Origin: Mauremys mutica | Taxonomy: Eukaryota > Chordata > Testudines > Geoemydidae | DNA: 64,000 nucleotides | Assembly (NCBI RefSeq): GCF_020497125.1 | Contig: NC_059075.1 | Span: 43,808,003-43,872,002, forward strand | Reading direction: 5' to 3' | Shown: positions 1 through 12,719 of the stretch, one piece after another | How positions within the stretch are numbered: the stretch's first letter is position 1 | Layout of the letters: every line of letters begins with the position of its first letter | Notes under the pieces: generated by a model | Told to the model about the DNA's origin: nothing | Seen by the model: only the letters and a program-made list of their open reading frames with translations | Database searches by the model: none | Program-made: the position numbers and the translations under genes

Positions 1-1193
1 ACAGCACTAGTGAATCTATTTTTTGCACATGGTTCTTTCATGAAGCATCCAGCCAGAGCTGTCTGGCTTTCTGGTAAATTAAATGGAGGATGATTGCTCA
101 GAATTTTGATCATCACATTCCCCCTCCCAATACAATGTTTGTTTGTAACGTAGGCCTTCTGTATTAAGAGTTGAATCCACCCAGTGATGCAAAGCTGTCC
201 TAATATTTCAATTTAAAAACAATTCCAGCCTTTGAATGCAAAAAACAGTGGAAACATGAACTGAGCCTGTCTTCCTGAGCCTGAAACCATAGGCGTGAGA
301 GGGAAGAATTGCCACACTTACTGCAGTGGGGGAAATGACAATTTAAAATTTCAGTATTAACTAGTTCATGTTTCTGCTAATGCATGTATCCCAGCCTCCC
401 CTTCACTACTGACAGTTCTGTAGTGCACTTAAGCTGTCACTACAAAAGTATTTTGGGTGTAAACCATTAAGTGTTGTTGCAACAGTGAATACTGTGGCAC
501 CTAGAAAATCACAGGAACAACAGTGTAATCCACAAAATCAGCATGTGAACCAATGGGAGATACCTATGAGAGGTATGTGTGCTAACCCTATCAGGTAAGG
601 TAAAGATTGTATGGTAGGTGGTCCTCTGCCCCTTTCTTCCCCCCACCAGCCCTGCATGACTTGGGTAGCTGAACACCTATCTCTCTCCTAATTCGTGAGT
701 CCGTCTTGGCAGCAGTAAGTAGAACTAAGGTAGCTGGCTACTTACCTGAGTCAGTAGTGTGCATGCTCAGGCAGGAGACAGATACCCAGGTGCCTAGAGT
801 GAAGCTGCAGTGTGCATGGCAGGGGGGGCGGAGGAGAAGAAACTTAAGCACTGAATGAGCATAGGTTCTTACAGTATTAGGCAGCAGCTGAGTGGGATTT
901 TTGTGGATCACAATAGTACCTAAAAACAAGTTAGGTGCCTAATTAACCTCATGGGTTCCACCCCCCTCTCCCTGCAGTTTTAGTTCTCAAACTAAATGTA
1001 AATGGAATTTACACTAGAGTGTACTGATTTCATAATTAAAACTCCCACATTTTTCAAAACAAGCAAAGCAATCATGGTAAGTTCAGCTTTCCTTGGTGCA
1101 CCAGGTTTTGCTTTTAACAAACATGTTTGTAACTTGCCTTTCCTCCACTTCGTGTCAAGCATGAAGAATGGCTTAAGTCCCTCTTCCCTTTCA

Positions 1194-1824
1194 GTCTATT
1201 TATTTCTTCTCTCAATGGGTAAGCTAAATAATATAAATGCATAATTGCATTTAAGTGAAATTTATACTTGTCTAGTATAGTATTATAAACTAATACAAAT
1301 CATTTGAGCTGAATGGCTTTGGGCAATTTATTAACAAACTTTAGAGACTACAAGCATTGCAGTAGGTTCACATGTTAAGAGAGAGAGTCAAATAGTTTAC
1401 ACAGAAATTGAAGTTTAACATTACCACCACCACACAAGTTTAGTGACTGCATTTTATTTATTCAAACATTTGTTATTTTCACATTTTGTCTTACTCCTAC
1501 AGCAAGCACCACTCTTTGCATGCAGAGTTTTCCTATGCAGCTGAGACAATAGCTGGACAGTTCTTAATGTTACTCTAGTTTAGTACACCTTCAGAACAGG
1601 TGACTCAAATTAAAAATACTTAATTTACAATGACTACTGTACAATAGAAACCATTTAATTTATCCTTATTTACAAAACACTATCTTGAGAATTATTCTAT
1701 TAAGCTTCAATTTGAGCAAAGTATTTATATAGAATCCCTTAAGTAACAAAAGTTACTTAACTGAAGATCTTACAGGTATAGAAACAGTACATCAGGTTAA
1801 TCCCCAAGATGTCAGACAACAGCA
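1194..1824 (-). terminator. MIA2: MIA2 3' UTR with candidate poly(A) signals
   Basis: Below the stop codon the minus strand carries AATAAA at 1457-1462, overlapping another at 1453-1458, a further one at 1328-1333 and one near 1197-1202. Which is used cannot be read from sequence. From 1 to about 1190 I see no gene and no clear repeat. Confidence 0.6.
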
Positions 1825-1991
1825 TCAGGTGTCTTGCTGTGGCTCTGGATGTCCTGTAGCTGGAGTATTTGATTGATGAATTAACCCAGGAGGCTCACTC
1901 CTATTTTCAAGTGAAGGTGGAGGAGGTGGAAAAGATCCAGCTCTTTGTGGTGGATATTGAGAAAAAGGCCTCACTGGAAATGGATTTCTCA
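1825..1991 (-). CDS. MIA2: MIA2 exon 29: C-terminal exon and stop
   Basis: MRNPFPVRPFSQYPPQRAGS, FPPPPPSLENRSEPPG and a final TGHPEPQQDT before TGA at 1825-1827. Human ends EHPEPQQET. The acceptor is TTTAAACAG. Confidence 0.96.
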
Positions 1992-3044
1992 CTGTTTAAA
2001 GATTTTATAAAGTATTTAGCTAGTTACATTTTTAAAACTGTTATCCAAAAAAATACAGACTAGGTGCTCTTGTCTCACTGTGCTAATCAATCTTTAGCAG
2101 TTTAATAATTTACAACTTAACAATGGCCTGTGTCTGTAAACAACCAAAAGGACATGATGCCAGAAAACCCAAGACTTATACTAGGTGTTAAGAAATTCCC
2201 AGTGCTACCGTCTAGGATGGGAAGAGAGATGGAAGATGCACCAAACCATGTTGTTACACCTCTCAATGGTATCCAATTACAGGGTACTGCAATGTAATGA
2301 GGGTTAACATAGGTATGCGTATGCCACTGCCATCTCAAATAGTCATATGTACTTGAGGTATGGCATTCTGCAAGGTTCTCCTTTTGCTCAATTTGTAAAG
2401 GCCTGTGTTCCTGGAGGAGACAGACAGTGGATACAATCCAAGTCTACCTGTGGAGTATGAACAACTGTGATGGGTGTTAGCAGGGGCTTTACAGTATATT
2501 AAAGCATTTTGTTTGTAAAGCCCCACAGCAGCCCTTTTAAAAGTTTGAGGATGTTAGTTAAGCTTTTGTTGGTAGAAAATGAAAAAAAATAACCTCAGTA
2601 AATAGTCCCTTAAAGCCTTTTAAAAATATCCTTAACTGGTTTTGACAAAAGTGAAGATCAAACTCATCTCCCTATAAAAATTGTGCTGTACTCAGCTCTG
2701 GCACTATCTTGTCCCTCCTACAGAGCTAGTATATGAATTTATAAAATGTGCCCAACACAACTGTCCCTGGGCACATATTTTAAATTGCACCAATACATTT
2801 GATCATGAGGTTTTTTTGCCTTTTGCAGAGCCTATTTGGGGAATATGGGATCATTTGAGTGAGATGGTGGCTTGAGCATGGAAGCTTAACAGTTACTTGT
2901 TTGAGGGAAATTGATCTCCATCCTCCTATTAGCACATCTTAAGTGACCTCAAACATGAAGTTTGATGCTTCCCAATTTGATTTTGCCAGTTGAGAGGCAT
3001 TGGTCAAACTCTGTTCCACTTTCTCATAGCACATGTGTGTACTG

Positions 3045-3705
3045 AGAGTATGTCTACACTAGAAATGTAAGCCGACCTATATTATTATGACTTACAGCCA
3101 GGGCTTTGGAGCTGTGCTCCAGCTCCAGGCAAAAACCTGCAGTTCGGCTGCTCCACGCTCTACTCCAAACCCCTGCTTACAGCCACAGCAGTGTGTCCTC
3201 CTGGGGTTGGTGGTGTGTCCCCTCACCAGGAGTGCTTCCACCAACCTAAGACTGGCAGTATGGGAAGCTGAGAGGCTGGTCTCTCAGCTCCCTGCTGGGA
3301 GCCTGGCTGCTCCATAGGCTCGTGGTGGGGTTCCCTCCTCTGCTTCCTGGGGCCTCTCACCTTAGGAGAACAGGGTCCAGCTTTTCACCCCCCTCCTCTT
3401 CCCTGCCAAGAGCCAGGTTGGCCTGTCAATTTCATGGCTTAGAGGGAGGGAAGCCACCAGAGCAGGGGACAGCTGGGCTCTAGCTACCCAGCTTTCTTCT
3501 GTGAAATTTACGTTGCCTGTCTTGTCAGAGATGTGGTGTCTACCCAGACACTGCATCACCTTAACTACTGTGATGTAAGCCCTATGCCTTTTGTTGAGGT
3601 GAAGTTGTCAGTGGAGGAAGGCTGTAGTATAGACACTGACTTAATTGGGCAGACATAAGATGACTTATGTCAACCTTACTGTGTAGTGTAGACCAGCCTT
3701 CAGAT
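3045..3705. mobile_element. Non-autonomous DNA transposon with GTCTACACT ends
   Basis: Left end GTATGTCTACACTAGAAA and right end GTGTAGTGTAGACCAGCC are inverted versions of the same terminal word. The interior is GC-rich and noncoding. The same ends occur on short relics elsewhere in the window. Family assignment (Harbinger-like) is inference. Confidence 0.55.
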
Positions 3706-3884
3706 TCTAGAACTTGTCAAAATTCCAACACAATGCTTCTCCTCTCCTGCCACAGATCTGTCACCAAAGAGGCTACCACATCACAACAATTCTATAAAGT
3801 AGAATTAGTATCTTAGAGCAAGCAATACTCAATTCTACTTCCTAGGTAGGCCAATGAAATAGGTTGAGTCTTAATAGAGGCAAA

Positions 3885-4056
3885 GGGATAGCTCAGTGGT
3901 TTGAGCATTGGCCTGCTAAACCCAGGATTGTGAGTTCAATCCTTGAGGGGGCCACTTAGGGATCTGGGGCAAAATCAGTACTTGGTCCTGCTAGTGAAGG
4001 CAGGGGGCTGGACTCAATGACCTTTCAGGGTTCCTTCCAGTTCTCCGAGATTGAAA
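3885..4056 (+). mobile_element. tRNA-derived SINE, cryptodiran turtle type
   Basis: Starts GGGATAGCTCAGTGGTTTGA (pol III A box) and continues GTGAGTTCAATCC (B box), then the tRNA-unrelated part with CTTGGTCCTG and GGACTCAATGACC. Diverged copy in intron 28. Confidence 0.85.
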
Positions 4057-4522
4057 TCAGGACTTGTCTTTATACCTGTCTGGGGGCAGTTAGTGGTTTG
4101 CCCATTACAGAATCTTCTGAGCAGTGGAAATAGAGGAACAGAAACAGTAGCATTATACCAGCACTTAGCCTTCCTGTTGTGGTGAGGCATTTTCCTGCTA
4201 CACTTACTGAATTACCAAGCACCCATATCTCTTCAGATCTTCTCTACTGTTCTTGGTCTGTACTTAATTTGGCAGATTCTAAGCACTTGTCACATGTATT
4301 GTAGAAGGCTAGAACTTGACAGGATCTCAGTTTATTTTCTTTAACTAAAATAAAAGCGATCCAGTTGTGGAAGATTTAACTTTTCATTTACATAGCTTCC
4401 AGTTCAAAACTAAAGCTAGCGTGTGATTTAGTTCACATTGCTGTCTAATGGCTTGTTATCAAAGGGCAGAAGATATTTTTAAAAGTGAAGAGCTAGTGTA
4501 AGTATATAAAGAAACTATAGTG

Positions 4523-4871
4523 CAGGGGTGGCCAACCTGTGGGTGCAGAGCCATATGTGGCTCCTTGTATAGGCTCCAGGGGTGGAGCTACAGGCGCCAA
4601 CTTTCCAGTGTGCTGGAGGGTGCTCACTGCTCAACCCCTGGCTCTGCCACAGGCCCCCCCTCCACCCCTTCCTGAGCCTGCTATGCCATCGTTCCTCCCC
4701 CTCCTTCCCCGGAGCTTCCTGCACACCACAAAACAGCTGATCGGGAATGCAGGGGGAGGCGCTGACCAGTGGGACTGCCGGTGGGCAGGAAGTGGTGGGG
4801 GCTGCTGACGTATTTGGCAATGTACATTGGTAAATTCTGGCTCCTTCTCAGGCTCAGGTTGGCTACCCCTG
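4523..4871. mobile_element. hAT-type non-autonomous element
   Basis: Termini CAGGGGTGGCCAACC and GGTTGGCTACCCCTG are inverted repeats. Flanks CTATAGTG and CTATAGAG form an 8-bp target duplication with one mismatch, typical of hAT. Confidence 0.75.
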
Positions 4872-4945
4872 CTATAGAGACTAATACTGTCTACATTGCA
4901 CATAGGAGGGAGTCTCCCAACCTGTATCTGCATTGCAGAGCTCTG

Positions 4946-5067
4946 GCTAGTGCACTAAAAATAGCTGTGTAGACAGTGCCTGGACATTAGTGCTTGGGTG
5001 CTCAAGCCTGGGGGTGGGCTTGAGAGCTTGAGTCAGAATGACTACACAGCTATTTTTAGTATGCTAA
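4946..5067. repeat. Inverted repeat, GTGTAGA family
   Basis: Arms at about 4946-4973 (ACTAAAAATAGCTGTGTAGA) and 5040-5067 (ACTACACAGCTATTTTTAG) are near-complementary over 28 bp with a loop of about 65 bp. A related diverged copy lies at 7660-7945. Confidence 0.6.
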
Positions 5068-5744
5068 GTAAGTGGACCTGAGCTGGAAGACTCACTCCTA
5101 GATACATTGTAGACATCTCCTGACAACTGTACAATACCAACTAAGTGTCAAAGTGCACACTTACGGTACAGTAAAATTTAGTTCTAAAGCAATTGTTGGC
5201 CAATCTTCTCTATCCCTAGCATCAATTAGAGCTCCTGGGGACTGCTCTAACCTACCTCAGCAGGCTATGAGCCTCAACAGTTAGAGTGCAGTGCACTCTG
5301 CCAGTGCCCCCACTCCTCCCACCAAACATCCTGTCTATGCTGAGGGGGTGCTGGCATAGGAACTGGTTATGCTAGCTCTACACCTGCTGGGAAACAGGGA
5401 GGGGTTAGAGAATCTGGCCTAGTTTCCTTAACTGTAAAATCACTATTTGTACATCTGTTCTGTAGTACGTTATACAAGAGCAACGGGATGGATAGATTTG
5501 GGATAAAACTTAAGTCTTAACTGTAACTTTATGAAAAATTAGCTACTTTGTCATGCCCTTCACATTAGCTTGATTTGGAGGAGAGGAAAAGAGGGTGCGC
5601 AGAAGAAAGACTGTACCAACACCAAAAGAGGTCTTAGAGAAATATAGTAAGCTCAGGAATATCATTTACATATACACCCTGAGGATGGTAGTTTTAGGGC
5701 ATTTAAACTAATTAAGAAAACAAATGCAAAGAGAAATTACATAC

Positions 5745-5976
5745 TTGCCACTGAAGGATGTGGTAGACCAGCAAAATCCCTTGGAAAATATTCACGAGGT
5801 CCATACATGCCAATAGGAGGAGGAGGTGGGAAAGGAGGTCCTCTTCTAATAAAAGCTCCTCTAGGATCCACTGGCAGCAGAGGAGCTCTCACTGGAGGGA
5901 GAGGTGGGGGGGCAAACCCTGATCCAATTGCTTCACTTCCAGAGGCAAGTGAGTGATCAGACACATTTAGGAAATT
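5745..5976 (-). CDS. MIA2: MIA2 exon 28: proline-rich domain
   Basis: 77 codons with the hallmark run GFAPPPLPPVRAPLLPVDPR and RRGPPFPPPPP, as in human RGPLFPVDARGPFLRRGPPF. These PPP clusters are the SEC23-binding repeats of the family. Acceptor TTGCTACAG; donor GTATGT in phase 1. Confidence 0.96.
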
Positions 5977-6084
5977 CTGTAGCAAAAAATCAGAAACTGG
6001 TAAATTAGCTTTCTGAAAGAGAGCTCTCCTGTTCCCCGAGGCCTGCATTTTCAAGAAGAGAGATGGCGGACTGAGCTAGGAAGC

Positions 6085-6360
6085 CTGGGTTCTATTGCTG
6101 GCTCTGCCAGATCTCCTGCTAGTTAATCTCAAAGAATGCAGTTGGGAACTGTCAAAGGAAAAAAAAGGTGGGGAAATGAGTATGCACAAGCCATCACCCT
6201 GATCACTATATGTTGTATCCCCTTCCCCACATTCTTTTGTCTTTTTAGTGTTTCAGATGGTCAATTAATTTGGGACAGGGACTGTGTTGTCTTATATATG
6301 TGCTTGGATACATGCCTAGTACATTGTGGGTGCTATCACAAGCTATACACAGATGTGTCT
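6085..6360. repeat. MIR/CR1-like ancient repeat fragment
   Basis: Contains GGGTTCTATTGCTGGCTCTG and GGGACAGGGACTGTGTTGTC, words typical of old amniote interspersed repeats. Diverged; boundaries approximate. Confidence 0.45.
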
Positions 6361-6500
6361 TTTTAAAGTGATAAAAGAGGAACAAACTGGAACATAACTG
6401 ATCTAGTATATACAAAACCAAACCCTTACCTTAATGTTAGAACAAACTAGGTTTAAAAAATCCTTGCACAATTTTCTAAGTTTTGTTCATCATTACTTAC

Positions 6501-6577
6501 ACTAAAATTGGGATGGTCTTTAGTTCCATTTCCACTTGGCTCTGTCCTCAAACTATTTTCTGGAGATGCTTGCCCAT
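6501..6577 (-). CDS. MIA2: MIA2 exon 27
   Basis: DGQASPENSLRTEPSGNGTK then DHPNFS. Moderately diverged from human DGSMPSEMESSRNDTKDD. Phase 1 in, phase 0 out at GTAAGT. Confidence 0.92.
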
Positions 6578-7659
6578 CTGTGTTGAAAAGTAACAAAGTA
6601 AAGTAGCACTGATATGTTTTCCCACCACTTCTTCCCCAAACAAGATAACTTACTGCAAAATAACAATTTGCCCCCCACAAAAAAAGGGGGGGGGAATGGA
6701 TACTGTCAGATATGACATCTTGCTTAGCAGTTGGATATGTGCTAAGAGGCAATTAAGGATCATGTATCTGGGCCTGAACATTATCATATCCATTTAGGAT
6801 GAGGATAAACATCCCATGTTAGCACCACAACCTAGCTGCAGTTTTTCTAAGTTGCTGTTGGCCAAATAAACTTTTTTGTCCTCAATATTATATTTCTCAG
6901 TTATAACATGAATGATCTTCCTTGCCTGGGAACATACCTCTTTAGTATATACCACACCACTAAGGTTTGCTACTTTTGGTCCAACTAAATTTCTGTGGTC
7001 TATCCTTCAGTCTGAAGGCCTACAAAGATGGCCACCATCACAACAGACACATGGCAGCAATCTTAGCAAAATCTTCAAGGACACTGCAATATTCTCTCAC
7101 CCCCTATATCAAACCTGGATTAGGGCTGAGAAAGAATCATAGTGCAAGTTTCCCCACAATGCCTTGTTGCTATTTGTGTTAGATCTGTTTTGTAAACAAA
7201 GATAAATTTAATCTCCAGTGTATTACTCTGGCACCTTTCATAAGAATTAAAAATGTTCCCAAAAACAAAATGAAAAGAGTTGGAGAGGAGAGGAGTGGAT
7301 GCCAGAAGGGAATCTGACAGATTGAGTGTGGCTCTCCCTAAAATAAAAAACAGTGACAATACAAAATGAAAACCACACACTGGGGAATTGATTTTTCAAC
7401 AATCCTGCTTTAGCATCTCCTTTTATATGAGCAAAAAGCACTGAAATGAAAAGAAATAGTGAGCCAGGTCAGCTACTTATGCCACCAGGCACGTAACACT
7501 GGACCTCTATTTGCACTTTATATTTGGTTTGCTTCTTCCATAGCACAGAGAAGTTTTTCTCAATCAACAAATAGATTATCAAGGACCTTTTGTGGATCAT
7601 CTACTCAGTGGGGTACACTCTACTGAGGTGTGATTTCTAGAGTGCACTAACTTTATGCA

Positions 7660-7945
7660 TTAACTGCTCTGTGTAGACATAGCGTACTTCAACACAGCAC
7701 CATTTGAAACAGTACTACATTCAAGCACCCAAGGGAATCTTTACTGAGCACCAGCAGGATGGCGCTCTAGCTGTCAAACCTAGGAGCTAGGGCGGGGTTG
7801 ACAGCCCAAGCTCCAGCTCAAGTCACTACCCCAAAGCAAGGTCTGTACAATTATTTTTAGAACGCTAGTGCAAACCCCATTACCACAAGTCTGGACCTGG
7901 GCTGAGAGGCTCATCCCGAGATGCAGTGTAAGCATACCCTGTGTG
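7660..7945. repeat. Diverged GTGTAGACATA-end element
   Basis: Begins CTGTGTAGACATAG and ends GCAGTGTAAGCATACCC, imperfect inverted ends of the family at 4885-5120; the inner ATTATTTTTAGAACGCTAGT matches that copy. Confidence 0.45.
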
Positions 7946-8149
7946 TTCCTCATTTTCTGGATGTTCAACCTGAAACATCCAAGACCTGATTTGCAGGAGT
8001 GCGGAGCACTCACAGCTGTAACTGAGTCAGTGGGTCCTGTGCTTTGAACATAAAATGGGGCTATAAAAATAATAAGTACTCTGAAAAAAAATCAGGCCCT
8101 ATAGGTCTCAATTTGGGCACCCAAAGTTAGTGGACACTTGATAGTTTTA

Positions 8150-8330
8150 GCCTTAATCTCTCTGTGCCTCAGTTCCCCATTTTCCAGAGGGGATAACAAC
8201 ATCTTAGCGCACAAGGGTGTTGTGGTAACATTTGTGAAGCACTTTGATGCTACAGTGATGAGTCCCACAGGAAAGCCCATGAGGAAATGATTAATGTTGC
8301 ATTCAGTGCAGAGTTTGAATGCTGTGAATG
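8150..8330 (+). repeat. MIR-type CORE-SINE fragment
   Basis: GTGCCTCAGTTCCCCATTTT followed by GGGATAACAACA and TGTGAAGCACTTTGATGCTA is the classical MIR 3' half. Nothing else is visible in intron 26. Confidence 0.6.
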
Positions 8331-8618
8331 AGCACAGGACCACACACTGAATGAGGAGGTTACAAAGAAAATATTGAATAGCTACCATTCAGTGACCACA
8401 ATCCATCCTGTGGAATAGATTGCTATGCTGACAATCAGGAAAGTAGTATCTGGGCTAGCAAATGTTGAAATACGTTTCTGAACAGAAGAATGTCATGTTA
8501 TAAGTTTGGGCCATGGTAACTAAAAAGTTCATCTACTACCGTACCTTATTACATAATTATATAATCGAAAGATCTTTCATTCAGTCACATAATGGCAGCA
8601 GATTAAAGCAATTCCTAC

Positions 8619-8750
8619 CTGCTTTATCAAAAGACTGCATGTTATAACTTCGTAGTTCTGCTGGTCCAGAAAGTCTTCCTGAGTTTGGAGGATTAGAATA
8701 AAATCTTTCTTGTCTTCGAGGGGGGAGAGTCGGATCATTATATGGCTGAC
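8619..8750 (-). CDS. MIA2: MIA2 exon 26: proline-rich domain
   Basis: [20 protein letters not shown] to NMQSFDKA, 44 codons, phase 1/1. Human GQSYPDSALPPQRQDRF...[12 protein letters not shown]. Confidence 0.95.
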
Positions 8751-9571
8751 CTACCATTCAATTAATCACAAGAGGCAGTCTATTTAGCAGTCTCTCTCAG
8801 TTTTTTTGTTAATTAAGTTATAGGTCTACCCGTTTCTCTTTGGATTTCTTAAAATCTCACAAAAAATAAAATATCTAATTTTAGATGTTAAGACAAATGT
8901 CCTATATTATACACTTATCTTAATTTCTTAGTCTCCAGCAGGGCATCCTTACTACTTGCACTTCTGGTAAATACAACATCAAATTCTACCACAGATTTAA
9001 AATAAGATCTCAACTGCTGCTTACGAATACAATACCAGAAAAATCCTACTATGCAAATTGAACCCAACATGACCGATGCTGCAGGTGACCTACATGCTGG
9101 ATCAGGGCCTAAGTCTGGAATAATTTCCATATGTTCAATATAAATGAAGTTTGATTTTTTTTAAGACTACATTAACATGTACTGTAGCAGGCCATGCTAT
9201 AGAGGCTGTCCTACTTCGTTGAATCTGGAATACCTACATTCAAGGCATATTCATCTCATGTTCTAAAAGGTGACCTGAAACTGGATATCTTTTTAAATTG
9301 AGCTTGTGCCCTTTACTGTTTTATGATGTATATAGATGGCCTGAAAGGTTGTGTCCCCCTCAGTTCTCCCATGCTTACGTTGTAACTTAGATGTATCAGG
9401 AATGTCAAGTTTGGTTGTCCCTGGTTTTGCTGACGAACACAAGGGAGATCGAGCATTAATAATTTAATTGAAGGGGCAAGGGTGAAATCAACCTCTAACA
9501 GAGCCTTCCTTTAATTAAAAAGTAAAACCTGTTTAACTTCAGTGACTTAGCACATATGTTTTGAACAGTCT

Positions 9572-9677
9572 GTATATCTACACTAGGAAAAAAGCTGTGT
9601 TTTCACAAAGATACAGGATTTTACAAAGTGTTAAACTATCTCTTTGTAAAAAACACCATTTCCTAGTGCAGACATAC
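9572..9677. mobile_element. Short MITE with inverted ends
   Basis: Ends GTATATCTACACTAGGAAA and TTTCCTAGTGCAGACATAC are imperfect inverted repeats around about 70 bp of AT-rich filler. A similar relic lies at 19826-19906. Confidence 0.55.
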
Positions 9678-10140
9678 CCTCCATGGGTCAGCTTCTGCTC
9701 TCTCTTAGCTCTTGAGATATCACCATTTCTCGAGTGATCACAGAATCTTCCAGGTTTGAATTTCTAATGCCTAGAACAAGCCTCTAATAAAATATTTGCA
9801 TTTAATTTAACCCTCAAATGCTCAGTTATACATTATATATACAGTCCTATGCTTGGTGCACCACAGAGCCATGCATCTCCGGAGAGGAGCTCCAGGAGAA
9901 ATCTAAATTCCTCCTGGGACTCACCAGTGCACAAGGGGAAATGAACCTCCTATTATACCCTTCACGTGTTGCAGCATATTCTCCCTTGTGCACAGAAAGT
10001 AGGGTTACATGTCAAAGTTAGGTAGAAAGCAATGACTATAAAATTTCTTTTTAAAATGTAGCTAGTATCTGAACACACATCAGTTTCCAATATTCTTATA
10101 ATTACATTTTTACAAATATCTGATGGCCCAGGATATTTAC

Positions 10141-10299
10141 CTGATGATGGGAGCATTATCCTATGATCTCTATCCCATGGAGGAGATAGGGACCCAGTGT
10201 CTGAAGGTGCTCTGTGGGGATCAGATAACCTATCAGAGCTCAATTCTCCTCTTTCATTAGCAGCTTCATACATGGCAGGGTTCCCTGCTCCTCTTGATC
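10141..10299 (-). CDS. MIA2: MIA2 exon 25: proline-rich domain
   Basis: [20 protein letters not shown], then the highly conserved [19 protein letters not shown] block (human [19 protein letters not shown]). Phase 1/1, GTAAAT donor. A solo LTR lies in the intron just upstream. Confidence 0.96.
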
Positions 10300-11325
10300 C
10301 TTATTAAAGAAATAAGATATCAGTTTATTCAAACATTGTAATAATGTTTTGCAGCATCTTCACTGTCTGTCAACAGTAAGAAAAAAACTCAGAGTGCCAG
10401 TGCTTTAAATATGTGGTAGAAGCATAGCTAAAGCAGGACAATTTACCTGGTAAATTGTCCTGAGTCACCATAATTGCTGCATCAGCTTAGTTGTCATGTT
10501 TACTGAAAGTGTTTAAAAGGTTTGCTTAAAGAAGAAATAAAAGATTAATTCCTTAAAAGATGAATCTAGAATATATATTCAGATTCCTCTTCTTTTTAAA
10601 AAGTATATTATAAATCCTCCCATCATTCCAATTAGTGAAGCTGGTACCTTCTTGTTAAAAGTTCTTCAGTCAGTCCCCTGCAGCTTAAAGGGACATGGTC
10701 AAATTAAAAGAAAAAAGAACTTACTAAATTTTTTAACCTACCATTCTAGTGAGCAACACTTTCAAAAGTAGGAAGAGAAGAGAATCAAATGAGAGAGTAT
10801 TTAAAGTTGGTTTCACAGTTCAGAAGAAATAGGGGAAGTGTGGTAAGACCACTAAAAATGGGAAGGAAAACTCAGGAGCTATGTAGTAGGTGAAACTACT
10901 TTATTCTTTTATAAAATACTCTTAAGTTGTCAGTTTCCCCTTTTAAAAAAAAAAAAAGCATGATTTGCTCTGAAAAAAATGACAAATATGAAACTCCATG
11001 ATGTCATTTTGAGTTTCAATTACTTTTCGTAACTGTCAGCATCTCAAACAGCCTGGAATCTGAAAATCAAACTATTTTCTCTTACACAAAATTACAAAAA
11101 GATTATACAAAACAGAACTTAGTTACCAATTTTTTAAAAATATCTTGCTCGCTCTGCAGCATGAAATGAATGGTAGATACTTATTTCTGTCACTAAAATA
11201 AACAGGCAGGACTATGGATACATGGTCTCTTTTCACAGCAGAATTGCACTTTAAAGTGAACAAGTTGAAACTTTCATTCCTTCCTCCTGCCCCCCACAGA
11301 GAACCAAATCATCCTGGAGACCATT

Positions 11326-12062
11326 TGTCATAAACAGTCAGTTTAAGGATTAATTCCTCTTTTACCTGGAAAGGGTTAAGAAGTTCACATAGCCTAGCTG
11401 ACACCTGAACAGAGGAACCAATGGGGGGACAAGATGTTTTCAAAGAGGGAGGAGGGAAATCAGTCTTTGGTCTGTTCAGAAAAGTTTGTGCCGGAGTGAA
11501 GTATCCAGGAATCAGCCATCTAACATTTCTTAAAAGTAGTAAGTGTTTAGAGAAGGAATGTATTAGATTATGTTTATTTTCTTTTGTGACTTCTTTTTGC
11601 ATAGAGGGAGAATCAAATTGTGTTTCTTTGTATAACTAAGGTTTTGCCCAGAGGGACATCCTCTGTGTTTTGAATCTTATCTGTAAGAGTAGCTTGCAGG
11701 CTAATCTCACAGAGGTATTCCTTTCACCCTTTTTCTTTAATTAAAAGTCTTCTTTTTAGAACCTGAATGATTTTTCCTTGTTTTAAGATCCAAGGGTTTT
11801 TTGGATCTGGGCTCACCAGGAATTGGTGGGAGGTGAATCAGTCTCAATCCTGCCAGGAAAAGGGGGATAAAAACTGGGGAAATATTTGGGGGGGGGAGAG
11901 AAAAGACAGAGTTTCCAAATGACTCTCCCATAAAACGTTTGTTTAAACTATTTGGTTGTGGCAGCTACCAGATCTAAACTGATAAATAAGCTTAGGGGTT
12001 ACCTCATGCAGGTCCCCACATCTGTACCATAAAAAGTTCAGAGTGGGGGTAACACCTTGACA
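11326..12062 (+). mobile_element. Solo LTR of an endogenous retroelement
   Basis: 737 bp beginning TGTCATAAACAG and ending ACCTTGACA (TG...CA), flanked on both sides by the perfect 5-bp target duplication CCATT (11321-11325 and 12063-12067). An ATTAAA signal lies about two thirds in (TTTAATTAAAAGTCTTC), suggesting plus orientation. No internal coding sequence adjoins, so this is a recombined solo LTR in the intron between exons 24 and 25. Confidence 0.8.
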
Positions 12063-12676
12063 CCATTCAACTGTTAATAACTACTGTACTGTTTCCTCTT
12101 CAAATTTGAAGGTATTTGTAATGTAAAGGTGAATACAAAATTCCAGTTTCTCCTATTATTTATATAATAAATTATTAATTAAGAGACCATTTTTTAAATG
12201 TGGCATAGCTAAGTCCAAACTTTCCATCTTCAGTCTGCATTTTCAAAGTTCTAAGAACTTAAATTGTTAACCTTGAAGTGCAACTGGCCTCAATTTTTAA
12301 TTTTAAAATGCCATTTTTAATTGAATTTTGATTATTTAGGGTCCTACGCTGATCTGCTGCTCCTCCTCCTCTTCACAAGTGGAAGGATCTCATCTCCAAG
12401 CAAGTTGGGTCTGAATAGGTCATTAGGGGGCAGACAACAATAATAGTAATTGGAGAAGCAGCTTCTGCAAAGAATGAGCCAGAGACTTCCACTCCCACTG
12501 CATTGTAACAAACTGCTAAGCTCCCTGGCAACACTTCACCTGCCTCCACTTCTCTTATGTTCAGAAAGAGTACCACAGAATCTGTGGGAGATAGAGGTGA
12601 AGGGAGTCACAAATTCTCCCCCTCTCTCTTACATCTGTGGGACAGTGGTGTTCTCCTGAACAAAGGCTGCCACAGA

Positions 12677-12719
12677 TTTTATTTTTATTTTATTTTATTT
12701 TTGGGGGGGGTGGGGGGAG
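12677..12719. repeat. T-rich and G-rich low-complexity stretch
   Basis: (TTTTA)n followed directly by a G-run of about 20 bases. Adjacent short open frames are spurious. Confidence 0.7.

Noticed and set aside
3885..3960. Functional tRNA gene
   Set aside because: The A and B boxes belong to a SINE; the cloverleaf is degenerate and followed by SINE body sequence.
8915..9130. 71-residue minus-strand frame with a hydrophobic segment (VMLGSICIVGFFWYCI)
   Set aside because: It resembles a membrane exon at first sight, but it does not match MIA2, starts in an old repeat word (GGCCCTGATCCAGCA), and no human exon corresponds to this position.
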